DNA of 64,000 nt from Centipeda periodontii DSM 2778 (GCF_000213975.1 NZ_GL892076.1:1274252-1338251); one strand, 5' to 3'. Shown: positions 17,557-27,299, counted from the first letter of the stretch. Notes: generated by a model not told the origin, from the letters alone. Made by a program: numbers and translations.

Positions 17557-19336
17557 GTCGACCGGCCCCTGCGCCGTCGATGGCGACGGCGACACCTGTT
17601 TCGGTGAAGGTCTTCATATCGTTCACGACATGGAGAGCGGCGTGTACGATTTCCATGCCGAGAATACCGGCGATGCCTGCGGTTAGTTCCGCATCGATGG
17701 TGAGCATGTCCGGAAGGATATGCAGGATGCAGGGACGTAGTGCTGCATTTTCTTCGCTGATCTCTCGTGCAATCCGATCCGTCCGTGCGTCACCGGGAAG
17801 TATGAGGCTGCCGCCTGCTGCTGCACCTTGCAGCGCTCCGCTCAGAGCAGCGGAGATGGTGCCGCTTGGCTCTGTTTCGTATGCGCCGAGGATGAGCAGA
17901 GGATGGCTGCGGGCGAGCGCATATGCCTCGGTGCATGCCGCCGCTGTAGCACGTTCACCCGTGTCGGCGATGGAAAGGATGTGGACGGGAATCGCGCGCG
18001 CATCGGTCAGGGCGGAGAGGATGCGTGTAAGATCAGCGGGGAGTTCTGTTTCCTCTGTGATCAGGAGAAGCGCTGTCTGTGTGTCGTTGGGGGGGCGCTC
18101 GCATCCCATCGTACCCGCAAGCTGTACGGCAATTCGTTCGAGATAGCCGAGGCTGTGGATGGGCTTTGCAAGGTTGTCGAGGCGATATTGACATGCATCC
18201 ATGATGGATTGGTTGGGCGGGGCGGGGGAAGCTGATATTGCTCCATTATAGTCTTCCCCGCAAGCGGGGAAAGAGGACCACGCGAAGCGTGGTGGAAGGA
18301 GCAAACAGGCAGGCGAATCGATCGCCTCCCATACCTTCAGCATCTGCCCCAGCATCCGCAGCACAATCGAGGAACCTGCTGTCTCGCTCAGACGGATATC
18401 AAGGCGAAGCATGGGCGTGAGTCCGAGGTGGCGGAGTGCATGCGGATGAGAATGCTCTGTCAGCGAGGAATGGGAGGCGAGGAGATAGTGCACGCAGCTC
18501 GGTGCGAGCGCATGCGCAATGAGTGCCGCAGATGTCGTATTTGCCCCGTCGAGGATGACGAGCATGCGCCGTGCGGCGGCACCGAGAATCAGCCCTGCGA
18601 TACAGCCGAGTTCGAAACCGCCGACCTTCGCGAGGACATCCAGTCCGTTGTGTGGATCGGGACGGTTGACATCGAGGGCACGGCGGACAATCTCGATCTT
18701 ATGCACGAGGCGCTCATCGGAGATGTTCGCACCGCGTCCGGTGACCTCTTCGGCACTTAGATCGAGGAACGCCGCCACAATCGCAGCGCTCGATGTCGTA
18801 TTGGAGATGCCCATTTCACCCGGGAGAATGCAGCGGTCGCCTGCGTCCGCGCGTTCATTCGCAAGTGCAATGCCGGTTTCAATGGCGGCAATTGCCTGCG
18901 TGCGTGTCATAGCTGCGCCTTTTGTCATATTTGCCGTTCCGCGCGCAATGCTGTGACGGCGGAGTTCCGGGATATCCGTACCCTCCGCATTCACGCCGAG
19001 GTCGGCAATGACAAGGCGTGCCCCTGCGAAGTTTGCGGCGGCATTTGCCGCACCACCGTGTGCGATCAGGTAGTTGCACATCATGTTGAGCGTTGTTTCG
19101 GGCGGATATGCACTGACACTCTCGGCAGCGACGCCGTGGTCGGCGCAGGAGATGACAATACTTGTCTGCGGGGGCGCTGGATGACGCTCTCCCCTCATGC
19201 GGATATAGCGAAGGAGGGCATCGCTGAGCCGTCCGAAGTTCACATCTGTCTGTGCTGTCAGCTCGGCAGCAACAGTCTTGCAAATTTCCGTGGCGGGCAC
19301 ATCGATGGCTGTTATTGTGCGTTCGAGAAGATTCAT
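17546..19336 (-). CDS. cobT: Nicotinate-nucleotide--dimethylbenzimidazole phosphoribosyltransferase with extra C-terminal CobT-like domain
   Basis: CobT makes the lower-ligand nucleotide of cobamides. Typical CobT has about 350 residues; this one has 596. Residues about 1-342 hold the catalytic features (ISCADHGVAAESVSAYP, GEMGISNTTSSAAI, DVLAKVGGFELG, and the active-site Glu in RLSETAGSS) but lack the usual N-terminal KPxGSLG segment. That segment appears instead at the start of the second part (about 380-596): LDNLAKPIHSLGYLERIAVQ, ending in a CobT-like tail (ALHVVNDMKTFTETGVA). Residues about 345-362 are encoded by a REP-like palindromic repeat. The start overlaps the tex stop (ATGA). Confidence 0.85.
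   Translation of the reverse strand: MNLLERTITAIDVPATEICKTVAAELTAQTDVNFGRLSDALLRYIRMRGERHPAPPQTSIVISCADHGVAAESVSAYPPETTLNMMCNYLIAHGGAANAAANFAGARLVIADLGVNAEGTDIPELRRHSIARGTANMTKGAAMTRTQAIAAIETGIALANERADAGDRCILPGEMGISNTTSSAAIVAAFLDLSAEEVTGRGANISDERLVHKIEIVRRALDVNRPDPHNGLDVLAKVGGFELGCIAGLILGAAARRMLVILDGANTTSAALIAHALAPSCVHYLLASHSSLTEHSHPHALRHLGLTPMLRLDIRLSETAGSSIVLRMLGQMLKVWEAIDSPACLLLPPRFAWSSFPACGEDYNGAISASPAPPNQSIMDACQYRLDNLAKPIHSLGYLERIAVQLAGTMGCERPPNDTQTALLLITEETELPADLTRILSALTDARAIPVHILSIADTGERATAAACTEAYALARSHPLLILGAYETEPSGTISAALSGALQGAAAGGSLILPGDARTDRIAREISEENAALRPCILHILPDMLTIDAELTAGIAGILGMEIVHAALHVVNDMKTFTETGVAVAIDGAGAGRQKK
18253..18302. repeat. REP-like double palindrome, copy 1, inside cobT
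   Basis: Two adjacent hairpins, TTCCCCGC-AA-GCGGGGAA (18254-18271) and CCACGC-GAA-GCGTGG (18278-18292), followed by TGGAAGGAGC. It is read in frame through cobT and encodes the linker between its two parts. Copies 2 and 3 are intergenic. Confidence 0.75.
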
Positions 19337-21522
19337 GCGCGCGCCTTTTCCTTTTCGATGCGTTTTAGGGAGAGTCCGATGCGTCCGCGCTCCTCATCGA
19401 TGCTGATGATCATGACATCGAGAGCGTCGCCGACGGAGAGCACGTCAAGCGGGTGACGCACGCGCCGATGGCTCATCTCGGAGATGTGGAGAAGTCCTGC
19501 CTGCTTGAGTCCGATGTCGATAAACGCACCAAAGTCTGTGATGTTGCGTACCGTACCCGGGAGGATGGTGCCGACGGCGAGATCGGAAAGCTTTACGACG
19601 TTCTGACGCATGAGCGGCGCAGGAAGATCTTCGCGCGGATCACGGCCGGGGCGTGCAATTGCCTTCAATATATCCGTGACGGTCGGAACACCTGCGTCAA
19701 GTTTCTTTGCGAGCAGCGCTGCTTCTGTCTGTGCGGTCTTGAGCGCAAGCGCGGGGAGCTTCGTGCGGTCGCGCAGATCGTCCTCCACCGCACCGAGTTC
19801 CGCAAGAATGGAGCGTGCGAGCTCGTAGGATTCGGGATGTATGGCTGTGGCATCAAGCGCCGTCTCCCCTTCGTAGATGCGCAGGAATCCTGCGCACTGG
19901 GTAAAGGCGGCGTCTCCGAGACGTGCGACCTTGAGGAGCGCCTTGCGGCTTGTGAAGCGTCCGTTCTTGTTGCGGTAGGCAACAATGTTCTTTGCAATCG
20001 CGGAGTTGATGCCCGCAATGCGATTCAGCAGAGCGGGAGAAGCAGTATTGAGGTCGACGCCGACATGGTTCACAGCATCCTCCACGGTCGCGTCAAGCGT
20101 TTCCTTCAGATCTTTCTGACTGACATCGTGTTGGTACTGACCAACGCCGATTGCCTGCGGATCGATCTTCACAAGCTCTGCAAGCGGATCTTGCACGCGC
20201 CGTGCGATAGAGACGGCACCGCGGATCGTGACATCGTAGTCGGGCAGTTCCTCCTTTGCAAGCTGAGAAGCAGAGTAGACGGAGGCACCCGCCTCGTTCG
20301 TGATGAGGTAGTGCACGTCCTTTAGGTTGTTGTCACGAATGAGTGCGGCGACAAATTGCTCCGTTTCATAGGATGCCGTACCGTTGCCGATGGAGATAAG
20401 GGTGACCCCATGCGCCTCAATGAGTTTCAGCAGCGTCTGAGCTGCTGAGCGTCGCTCACCGTCGCTCTTCGTGACCTGAATTACCCCGCTCGCGAGAACG
20501 TTTCCTGTCGCGTCAACGACTGCCGTCTTGCAGCCCGTGCGATAGCCGGGATCCAGCCCCAGCACCGTATGGCCCGCAAGCGGCGGCTGTAGAAGAAGTT
20601 GGCGCAGATTATGCCCGAACACCGAGATCGCCTTTTCCTCGGCGGCTTCGGTTAGCTGTGTGCGGAGTTCGCGCTCGAGTGCGGGTACGAGAAGACGCTT
20701 ATAACCGTCCTCGATCGCGGCGTGCAGTTCACCCTCGAAGATGGAGGGGCGCTGATAGATCCTCTTGTAGATCCATTCAATATTATCTTCGTGATCGACG
20801 ACAATGCGAACGTTGAGGCAGCCCTTTTTTTCCCCACGGTTGATGGCGAGAATGCGGTGAGAGGGCAGCGTGCGGACGGGTTCGCTGTAGCCGTCATACA
20901 TCTGAAAGACCTGTGCATCCTCCGCTGCGGCATCCAATGTCGTTTCGAGCACAGCGTTTTTCCAAAATTTATCGCGCATGCGGCGGCGCAGTTCTGCCTC
21001 GTCCATGATGGTTTCGGCAAGGATGTCGCGTGCACCTGCAAGTGCGTCAGCGACGGTCGAAACATCTTTTTTTGCGTCCACGTAGGGAACGGCATGCTCC
21101 TCAGGGGTGCCTTCTGTTTCTTTTTGCAGCAGCATCTTATTGGCAAGTCCCTCCAGTCCACGTTCGCGTGCAACGGAGGCGCGTGTACGCTTTTTCTGTT
21201 TGTAGGGGCGATACAGATCCTCAAGCGTTTGAAGCTTTTCCGCAGCCTCGATTGCCGCACGCAGATCATCCGTCAGTTTGCCCTGTTCCTCAATGCGTGC
21301 GAGAATTTCCTCCTGCCGTTTGACGAGGCTGCGCAGATAGGTGAGGCGCGTCTCCACCTGACGTAGCATCTCGTCCTCGAGGGAGCCCGTCGCCTCCTTG
21401 CGGTAGCGTGCAATGAACGGAACGGTATTGCCGTCATCGAGGAGGGTTATGACGGACTCGACCTGCTGCGGACGGATGGAGAGCTCGCCCGCAATCGTTG
21501 CGGGAATGTCGGAAATACGCAT
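19333..21522 (-). CDS. tex: Tex-family S1 RNA-binding transcription accessory protein
   Basis: A 729-residue Tex/YhgF protein. Visible parts: the N-terminal helical domain with PFIARYRKEATGSLEDE, a YqgF/RNase H-like domain (VLGLDPGYRTGCKTAVVDATG), a helix-hairpin-helix domain (LNTASPALLNRIAGINSAIAKNIV) and a C-terminal S1 domain (LPGTVRNITDFGAFIDIGLKQAGLLHISEMS). The start at 21522 follows gaaagg; upstream in-frame ATGs extend the protein with unlikely residues and lack a ribosome site. A TGTTATAATG -10 region lies about 40 bp upstream. It is translationally coupled to cobT. Confidence 0.95.
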   Translation of the reverse strand: MRISDIPATIAGELSIRPQQVESVITLLDDGNTVPFIARYRKEATGSLEDEMLRQVETRLTYLRSLVKRQEEILARIEEQGKLTDDLRAAIEAAEKLQTLEDLYRPYKQKKRTRASVARERGLEGLANKMLLQKETEGTPEEHAVPYVDAKKDVSTVADALAGARDILAETIMDEAELRRRMRDKFWKNAVLETTLDAAAEDAQVFQMYDGYSEPVRTLPSHRILAINRGEKKGCLNVRIVVDHEDNIEWIYKRIYQRPSIFEGELHAAIEDGYKRLLVPALERELRTQLTEAAEEKAISVFGHNLRQLLLQPPLAGHTVLGLDPGYRTGCKTAVVDATGNVLASGVIQVTKSDGERRSAAQTLLKLIEAHGVTLISIGNGTASYETEQFVAALIRDNNLKDVHYLITNEAGASVYSASQLAKEELPDYDVTIRGAVSIARRVQDPLAELVKIDPQAIGVGQYQHDVSQKDLKETLDATVEDAVNHVGVDLNTASPALLNRIAGINSAIAKNIVAYRNKNGRFTSRKALLKVARLGDAAFTQCAGFLRIYEGETALDATAIHPESYELARSILAELGAVEDDLRDRTKLPALALKTAQTEAALLAKKLDAGVPTVTDILKAIARPGRDPREDLPAPLMRQNVVKLSDLAVGTILPGTVRNITDFGAFIDIGLKQAGLLHISEMSHRRVRHPLDVLSVGDALDVMIISIDEERGRIGLSLKRIEKEKARA

Positions 21523-21626
21523 AAAATCAAACCTTTCATTTCGCTGTTGAATGTTTCTCATTATAACACGATCTTTGACAGCATAAAAGGAAAGCATTTC
21601 TTGCTGGAAGGATTTCGCCGGGACTA

Positions 21627-21655
21627 TTGACAGGAGTTTTCGAATAGAGTATTAT
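21627..21655 (+). promoter_or_regulatory. Promoter of perR
   Basis: TTGACA (21627-21632), a 17-bp spacer and TATTAT (21650-21655). The overlapping A/T-rich stretch TTATAATGCATAAAT resembles one half of a Per box, so autoregulation is possible but unproven. Confidence 0.6.
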
Positions 21656-21709
21656 AATGCATAAATAATAATGATTTTAGTTTTGAAAAAATGAAGAGTA
21701 GGAACGATT

Positions 21710-22162
21710 ATGCGTGAACAGATGATGTTGACACTGACTGAGGTTACGGACATTCTGCGGCAGAACAAGAAAAAGGTGACGCCGCAGCGCCTTGCTGTCT
21801 ATTCCGCACTTGCGGCGACCGATGAGCACCCGACGGCAGAGGCGCTCTATAAGGAGTTGCGTCCGAACTATCCGACGATGAGCCTCGCTACGGTCTACAA
21901 ATCGCTCGACGCGTTCTGTGAGATCGGTATTGTGCGCGAACTCAATGTGGGGGAGGAAGCATTTCGTTATGATGCGGACATTTCCTCGCATCCCCATGTG
22001 CGCTGCATCTCCTGTGACAAGGTGGCGGATGTGCCCATCGCGTCGCTTCCTTCGCTCGATAAAAATGTTGCATCGGTGACGGGCTATCGCATCGTTTCGC
22101 AGCAGATGTATTTTTTCGGCTATTGTCCGGCGTGTCAGGAGGAAAATGCTGAAGAAAAATAA
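21710..22162 (+). CDS. perR: Peroxide-responsive repressor PerR (Fur family)
   Basis: A 150-residue metal-dependent repressor. The DNA-binding winged helix is at about 15-85 (VTPQRLAVYSAL, YPTMSLATVYKSLDAF). The PerR-type regulatory metal ligands are present in order: His in DEHPTAEALY, Asp in FRYDAD, the two His of SHPHVRC, and Asp in KVADV. Structural zinc cysteines are in CISC and CPAC. This pattern fits PerR better than Fur or Zur. The ATG at 21710 has agga upstream. The Fur-box-like site at 13028-13046 may be served by another family member encoded outside the window. Confidence 0.82.
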   Translation: MREQMMLTLTEVTDILRQNKKKVTPQRLAVYSALAATDEHPTAEALYKELRPNYPTMSLATVYKSLDAFCEIGIVRELNVGEEAFRYDADISSHPHVRCISCDKVADVPIASLPSLDKNVASVTGYRIVSQQMYFFGYCPACQEENAEEK

Positions 22163-22223
22163 GTTCCTGATAAAATGACGGTGCTGAATTTATCGGTGCT
22201 TTCCTAAATTTGACTTGCATAGA

Positions 22224-22271
22224 AAAGGGGCTGTTGCACGAAGTTTTCTAGCTTCGTACAACAGCCCCTTT
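22224..22271. terminator. Bidirectional terminator with TGCACGAA-type hairpin
   Basis: A 20-bp stem (AAAGGGGCTGTTGCACGAAG with one mismatch) encloses an 8-base loop between perR and the convergent SAM decarboxylase-like gene. Related hairpins stand at 30243 and 42491. Confidence 0.85.
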
Positions 22272-22302
22272 GTTGTTTTCTCTCTTAAGTGGTTCCTTAA
22301 CC

Positions 22303-22767
22303 TTAACCTCTGTTTCGCCGGGCGAGAATCCGGATGACCTTGGCGCCCGTGCTCTTAATCTTGCGAATGGGGGCCACGCGCGTTGTGGTCTTGGGACGGA
22401 TCTCTGTGGGAGCGCGGAAATCGCCGCGCCGCAGATGTGTGGTTTTGGTCTTCTCGGGTTGAAATACCTTGCGCATCATCTGCGCAATCGGGTCAAGTGC
22501 GGCGTCCTCACTGCAGAGATAGATGTCAAGTGAAACGTGGCGGAGCTCGGGATGCACATGGAGTGCCAGATGTCCGTCCGGCAGGAGTGCCATCAGGGAG
22601 ATGTGACCGCTCGCCTGTACGTCACTGATGATTTGCAGCGGAATGAGATTGAGCTCTCTGAGTGCTTGGGAGACTTTACTGTGGAGCGCCTCTTCATCAC
22701 GGCATTTTTCGGATTTGCAATTAAAAAAATCCACTGTCAGCAACCTTGCTTGAATATCCATTCGCAT
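22303..22767 (-). CDS. S-adenosylmethionine decarboxylase-related protein lacking the pyruvoyl serine
   Basis: A 154-residue protein of the SpeH/SpeD type. HLALHVHPELRHVSLDIYLC aligns well with the core of prokaryotic SAM decarboxylase (ESHLAIHTWPEL...VDVFTC), and the catalytic His and Cys are kept. The residue that should be the self-cleaving serine (ESH) reads DGH here, so the pyruvoyl cofactor cannot form in the usual way. A basic tail of about 45 residues, rich in Lys, Arg and Thr, follows the domain. The ATG at 22767 follows ataaggag. No other polyamine gene is in the window. It is probably not a decarboxylase; its role is unknown. Confidence 0.7.
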   Translation of the reverse strand: MRMDIQARLLTVDFFNCKSEKCRDEEALHSKVSQALRELNLIPLQIISDVQASGHISLMALLPDGHLALHVHPELRHVSLDIYLCSEDAALDPIAQMMRKVFQPEKTKTTHLRRGDFRAPTEIRPKTTTRVAPIRKIKSTGAKVIRILARRNRG

Positions 22768-22800
22768 CAGTCTCCTTATACAGCGTATATTATTACTTTT

Positions 22801-22829
22801 ATTATAGAGGAAAGGCAGGCGCCCGTCAA
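22801..22829 (-). promoter_or_regulatory. Promoter of the SAM decarboxylase-like gene
   Basis: On the minus strand: TTGACG (22824-22829), a 17-bp spacer and TATAAT (22801-22806), about 34 bp before the start at 22767. Confidence 0.75.
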
Positions 22830-22931
22830 GGAAATGGTTAAATTGTCCTAAATAGGAGGGAGATGTGGATATGCACATTGTTTTCGGTCCGTTTTCCCCA
22901 TAAAATCTCATGGAAAAATAAAGTTGCTTAT

Positions 22932-22940
22932 GCTATACTG
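22932..22940 (+). promoter_or_regulatory. Extended -10 promoter of the mreB cluster
   Basis: TGCTATACT is an extended -10 element about 77 bp before mreB. No good -35 hexamer is seen at the right distance. Confidence 0.45.
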
Positions 22941-23016
22941 ATTCTGCACGTCTTATGGACGATGCATGGAATTATTGAGTATACATCTTATATGATGGAA
23001 GGAGACTCCATTTACA

Positions 23017-24051
23017 ATGTTTGGTCTTTTTGGTGGACACGATATGGGGATTGACCTCGGTACGGCAAATACACTGGTGCATGTGAAAGGGCGAGGGATT
23101 GTTTTGCGCGAACCCTCTGTTGTTGCAATTAAGAGTGATTCGGGCGATGTGCTTGCGGTGGGTGAGGAAGCAAAGCAGATGATCGGTCGCACGCCCGGTA
23201 ATATTATTGCGATTCGTCCGATGAAGGACGGCGTCATTGCCGACTTTGACGTGACGCAGGCAATGCTGAAATACTTCATTCGCAAGGCGATGCGTTCGAA
23301 ATCGTTCGTGCGGCCGCGCGTTGTCGTTGGTGTTCCCTCGGGTGTTACAGAGGTGGAAAAACGTGCGGTCATTGATGCGGCACAGCAGGCAGGGGCGCGT
23401 GAGGCATATCTGATCGAGGAGCCAATGGCGGCGGCGATCGGTGCCGGGCTTCCGGTGGAGGAGGCAACGGGCAGCATGGTCGTCGATATCGGCGGCGGAA
23501 CGACGGAGATCGCGGTGATCTCACTCGGCGGCATTGTGACAAGCCGCTCCATTCGCATCGGCGGCGATGAGATGGATTCGTCGATCGTACAGTACATCAA
23601 GCGTATGTATAACCTCATGATCGGCGAGCGCACGGCGGAGGAGATCAAGATCACGATTGGAACAGCGATTGTGACGCCGGAGACGGATCGCACGATGGAT
23701 ATTCGCGGGCGCGATCTCGTGAGCGGTCTGCCGAAGACGCTCACGATTCGTGCGAAAGAGATCCGCGAGGCACTGAATGAGCCGATTTACAAGATCATCA
23801 ATGCTGTGAAGGAGACGCTTGAAAAGACCCCTCCGGAACTCGCTGCGGATGTCATGGATCATGGCATCATGATGACGGGCGGTGGTGCGCTCCTCATGAA
23901 TCTGGACAAACTTCTCTCACATGAAACGGGGATGCCCGTGATCGTATCCGAAGATGCACTTTCCTGTGTCGGGGAGGGGACGGGACGGACACTTGAGAAC
24001 ATTGGTCTTCTCAAGAATGTCGTTATGGCCTCGAAGAAGTTGAAGCAATGA
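23017..24051 (+). CDS. mreB: Rod-shape determining protein MreB
   Basis: Bacterial actin homologue that guides lateral wall synthesis. The 344-residue protein starts with [20 protein letters not shown] (phosphate 1 loop), has [18 protein letters not shown] (phosphate 2 loop) and [15 protein letters not shown] (adenosine region). The ribosome site ggaaggag is about 12 bases from the ATG, a little far. It leads a run of eight same-strand genes, and its stop overlaps mreC. Confidence 0.97.
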   Translation: MFGLFGGHDMGIDLGTANTLVHVKGRGIVLREPSVVAIKSDSGDVLAVGEEAKQMIGRTPGNIIAIRPMKDGVIADFDVTQAMLKYFIRKAMRSKSFVRPRVVVGVPSGVTEVEKRAVIDAAQQAGAREAYLIEEPMAAAIGAGLPVEEATGSMVVDIGGGTTEIAVISLGGIVTSRSIRIGGDEMDSSIVQYIKRMYNLMIGERTAEEIKITIGTAIVTPETDRTMDIRGRDLVSGLPKTLTIRAKEIREALNEPIYKIINAVKETLEKTPPELAADVMDHGIMMTGGGALLMNLDKLLSHETGMPVIVSEDALSCVGEGTGRTLENIGLLKNVVMASKKLKQ

Positions 24052-24989
24052 TTGACCGCATCGGACGTGCAAGGCAGTCGGGTCGTAAGATCTGGTCGCT
24101 GCTATTCGTTCTGCTCGCCTTGTTTTGCGTTATTTTCTTTGCCGCACGTGGGCGTTTTCAGGCGACCGCCTCGACGAAAACGGTGGGAACGGTGCTGGCC
24201 CCATTCGAAATTGCATTCTCCTACGTGGGGCAGCAGGTTCAGCGTGTTTCATCAAATCTGTGGGAGATCGCAACGGTGCATGAGCAGAACAAAATGCTCA
24301 AAAATGAGATCGAGCAGCTCCGCCAGCAGAATACGATGGCAGCGGAATATGCGGCGGAGAATGCGCGTCTTCGTGAACTCTTGGCGTACAAACAGTCGGC
24401 ACAGCAGTTCGATCTCCTTGCTGCGCGTGTGATCGGACGGGATGCGGCACTCTGGACGAGCACGATTGTTGTGGATCGCGGCTCGAAGGATGGCGTTCGC
24501 GAGAATATGGCTGTGGTCACGGGTAAGGGGCTTGTCGGACGCGTGACGGAGGTTGCGCCGCTCTCGTCCAAGGTGCAGCTGATTCTCGACGTACGCTCCT
24601 CCGTCGGCACACTTGTCCAGCGTACGGAGTCGCGCGTAACGGGCATCGTCACGGGCACGCTGGACAATCCCTATATGCCGCAGATGGTGAATATCCCGCG
24701 CAACGCAGATGTTCAGGACGGCGATATCGTCATCACATCCGGCTTTGGCGGGATCTACCCCAAGGGAATTCCCGTTGGTCAGATTGTTTCCCAGCGTAGC
24801 GATGATACCGGTCTTTTGAAGGTCGCCCAGATCGAGACGGCGGTGGATTTTCAACGGCTCGAGGATGTTGCGATCATCACGGCATCGCGTGAGGCACCTC
24901 CGGCTCCCATTCAGCCCGCACCGCTCAGTCCGGGGGCTGCCGCTGCAGCACAGGTTTCTGCAACACAGGCAAAGGCGGCGGGCCAGTGA
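24048..24989 (+). CDS. mreC: Rod-shape determining protein MreC
   Basis: A 313-residue protein with a cytoplasmic start, one membrane helix (about 15-35), a coiled coil (about 70-115, [17 protein letters not shown]) and two periplasmic beta domains (about 125-275; [41 protein letters not shown]). A Pro/Ala-rich tail ends the protein. It scaffolds the elongasome. Start and stop overlap mreB and mreD. Confidence 0.95.
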   Translation: MIDRIGRARQSGRKIWSLLFVLLALFCVIFFAARGRFQATASTKTVGTVLAPFEIAFSYVGQQVQRVSSNLWEIATVHEQNKMLKNEIEQLRQQNTMAAEYAAENARLRELLAYKQSAQQFDLLAARVIGRDAALWTSTIVVDRGSKDGVRENMAVVTGKGLVGRVTEVAPLSSKVQLILDVRSSVGTLVQRTESRVTGIVTGTLDNPYMPQMVNIPRNADVQDGDIVITSGFGGIYPKGIPVGQIVSQRSDDTGLLKVAQIETAVDFQRLEDVAIITASREAPPAPIQPAPLSPGAAAAAQVSATQAKAAGQ

Positions 24990-25483
24990 AAAAATATCGT
25001 TATTTTATCGCTTTTTTTCTTATGCTCTTTGTCCTGCAATTTTCTTTTCTGCCGCTTATTTCGGTATATGGGATTGTTCCGGATCTGCTCCTTCTTGCAA
25101 CCGTTTCCTACGCCTTTTTGCGCGGGAGTGCGTGGGGCGGGTTCATTGGCTTTGCGTTGGGGCTGATGGAGGATCTCAGCGTGGGTTCCTTCTTTGGTCT
25201 GCACGCATTCACATTGACGCTGATTGGTCTCTTTTTTGGGCGCTTCGCGGATCGTGTATTTAAGGAACAATTCTTTCTGCCGATTACGGCATCGGTCGCG
25301 GCGACTTTTGCCAAATATGTGATATCAGCGCTGATTGTATATTTGCTTGGCTATCATTTCAACCCGTTCCTACATATGGGGCGTGTACTTCTTATCTTGC
25401 TCTTCTTTCAGTTGATCTTTGCGTATCCGATTCATTGGGCGACGTTCCATCTGGATAAGCGCATACGAGATACGAAGCGTTAG
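24986..25483 (+). CDS. mreD: Rod-shape determining protein MreD
   Basis: A 165-residue, very hydrophobic protein with five or six membrane helices and the family pattern FLPLISVYGIVPDLLLL...GFALGLMEDLSVGSFFGLHAF. It starts at GTG 24986, overlapping the mreC stop by 4 bases. Confidence 0.92.
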   Translation: MKKYRYFIAFFLMLFVLQFSFLPLISVYGIVPDLLLLATVSYAFLRGSAWGGFIGFALGLMEDLSVGSFFGLHAFTLTLIGLFFGRFADRVFKEQFFLPITASVAATFAKYVISALIVYLLGYHFNPFLHMGRVLLILLFFQLIFAYPIHWATFHLDKRIRDTKR

Positions 25484-25508
25484 CGGAGGGGCTTTTTGGA
25501 GTGTAATT

Positions 25509-27299
25509 GTGAACGAAAACGAAGATTTCAGCGGTCGTCTGCAATTCCTGAGCGTTGTGATCGTGTTCATCATTGCGGTACTGATCGGGCGGGCAGGGTA
25601 TCTGCAGGTCTACGATGGTGAGCTTTACGCACGTCTCGCTGAGGGCAATCGTATCCGCATTATACCGGCGGAGGCAGCGCGCGGAACCTTCTATGACCGC
25701 AACGGCGAGCTTCTCGTGACGAACCGTCCCGGCTTTGCGGTTTCTTTGCTCCCACTGACAGAGCCGGTCTCGCCGGAGGTAATTGCGCGCGTATCGAAGC
25801 TCATCAATGTGCCCGTGGAGGAAATTCAGAAAAAGATTGACGCACACGTCGGTTTTGATCCCATTCGCATCAAGAGCGATGTGTTGCCGGACATCGTTAC
25901 GATTATCGAGGAACAGAAGGATGACTATCCGGGCGTTGTGATCGAGGTGCTTCCGGTCCGCGACTATATCTACGGTGAGTACGCGGCGCATGTATTTGGC
26001 TACGTCAGCGAGATTAACGAGGAAGAACTCGAGCGGCGTAAGGATGAGGGGTACAAGTCCGGCTATATCATTGGCAAATTCGGCTTGGAACGCATCTACG
26101 ACAAGGATGTGCGCGGCGTCAACGGCGGAGATCAGGTCGAGGTGGACGTATCGGGGCGTCCCGTGCAGCTCCTTGGACGGCAGTCTCCGATCCCGGGAAA
26201 TGACCTCGTTCTGACAATTGACAAGCACCTTCAGGAGGCGGCGGAGCAGGCGGTGGATGCGCAGCTTGCCATCGTGCACGCACATGCAGCGGCTGTGGTA
26301 GTTATGAATCCACAGACGGGCGAGGTGCTCGCGATGGTCAGCCGTCCCGCCTTCAATCCGAATCTCTTTGCAGGCGGCATCTCCACACAGAACTGGAATG
26401 TGTTGAATAACAATCCCTATCATCCGATGGACAATAAGGCGATCACGGGCGAGTATCCGCCCGGCTCGACGTTCAAGATTGTGACGGGTACGGCGGCGCT
26501 CGCCGAGCATAAGGTGACACCGCAGGAAAAGATCTTCGACGCCGGGCAACACTGGATTATTCCGAAGACGAATGCAGGCGGCGAGGCACTCGGATGGATC
26601 AGTTTCCAAGAGGCAATGGCACACTCGGACAACGTCTATTTCTACGAGATGGGCAATCGCCTCGGTGTTGACGCCCTTGAGCGCTATGCGCGGATGTTCG
26701 GACTTGGTGTGCGGACGGGGATCGATCTGCCGTATGAGGCAGAGGGTTTGGTTCCGAATCGCAAATACAAGGCCGATAATTTTGAGGATGGCGAATGGTA
26801 TCTATCGGAGACATTTGACGCGGCAATCGGGCAGGGCTTCAATCTTGTGACGCCCTTGCAGGCGGCGATGGTCATGGGGGAGATCGCAGCGAACGGAAAG
26901 CGCTATCAGCCTCATCTCGTTCAACGCATTGTGGATGTCAACGGGAATACGGTGCGTGAGTTTCATCCGAAGCTCCTCTCGGAGCTGGATGTAAGCCCGT
27001 CCGTGATTCGCAATGTGCAGGAGGGACTGCACGATGTGACGAAGATCGGAACGGCGGCAGGGGTATTCGCCGGATTTCCGATCGATATTGCGGGCAAGAC
27101 GGGAACGGCGGAGAATTCGCAGGGACGTGACCACGGCTGGTTTGTCGCATACGGTCCCTATGTGAATCCCAATATTGTCGTTGCGGTCATCGTGGAGCAG
27201 GGTGGTTTCGGCTCGCTGTCGGCGGTTCCGATCGGGAGGCGGATCATGGAGGCTGCTTTCGGATTGGATCGTGCATCGCAGAATGTAGGGAAAAAGTGA
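25509..27299 (+). CDS. mrdA: Penicillin-binding protein 2, rod-shape transpeptidase
   Basis: Class B PBP that cross-links peptidoglycan with RodA during elongation. The 596 residues have an N-terminal membrane anchor (about 10-30), a dimerisation/pedestal domain (about 50-230) and a transpeptidase domain with all three motifs: SxxK in PPGSTFKIV, SxN in AHSDNVYFY and KTG in IAGKTGTAEN. The GTG at 25509 was chosen because ggag lies 7 bases upstream; a longer in-frame start would run deep into mreD. Confidence 0.95.
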   Translation: MNENEDFSGRLQFLSVVIVFIIAVLIGRAGYLQVYDGELYARLAEGNRIRIIPAEAARGTFYDRNGELLVTNRPGFAVSLLPLTEPVSPEVIARVSKLINVPVEEIQKKIDAHVGFDPIRIKSDVLPDIVTIIEEQKDDYPGVVIEVLPVRDYIYGEYAAHVFGYVSEINEEELERRKDEGYKSGYIIGKFGLERIYDKDVRGVNGGDQVEVDVSGRPVQLLGRQSPIPGNDLVLTIDKHLQEAAEQAVDAQLAIVHAHAAAVVVMNPQTGEVLAMVSRPAFNPNLFAGGISTQNWNVLNNNPYHPMDNKAITGEYPPGSTFKIVTGTAALAEHKVTPQEKIFDAGQHWIIPKTNAGGEALGWISFQEAMAHSDNVYFYEMGNRLGVDALERYARMFGLGVRTGIDLPYEAEGLVPNRKYKADNFEDGEWYLSETFDAAIGQGFNLVTPLQAAMVMGEIAANGKRYQPHLVQRIVDVNGNTVREFHPKLLSELDVSPSVIRNVQEGLHDVTKIGTAAGVFAGFPIDIAGKTGTAENSQGRDHGWFVAYGPYVNPNIVVAVIVEQGGFGSLSAVPIGRRIMEAAFGLDRASQNVGKK

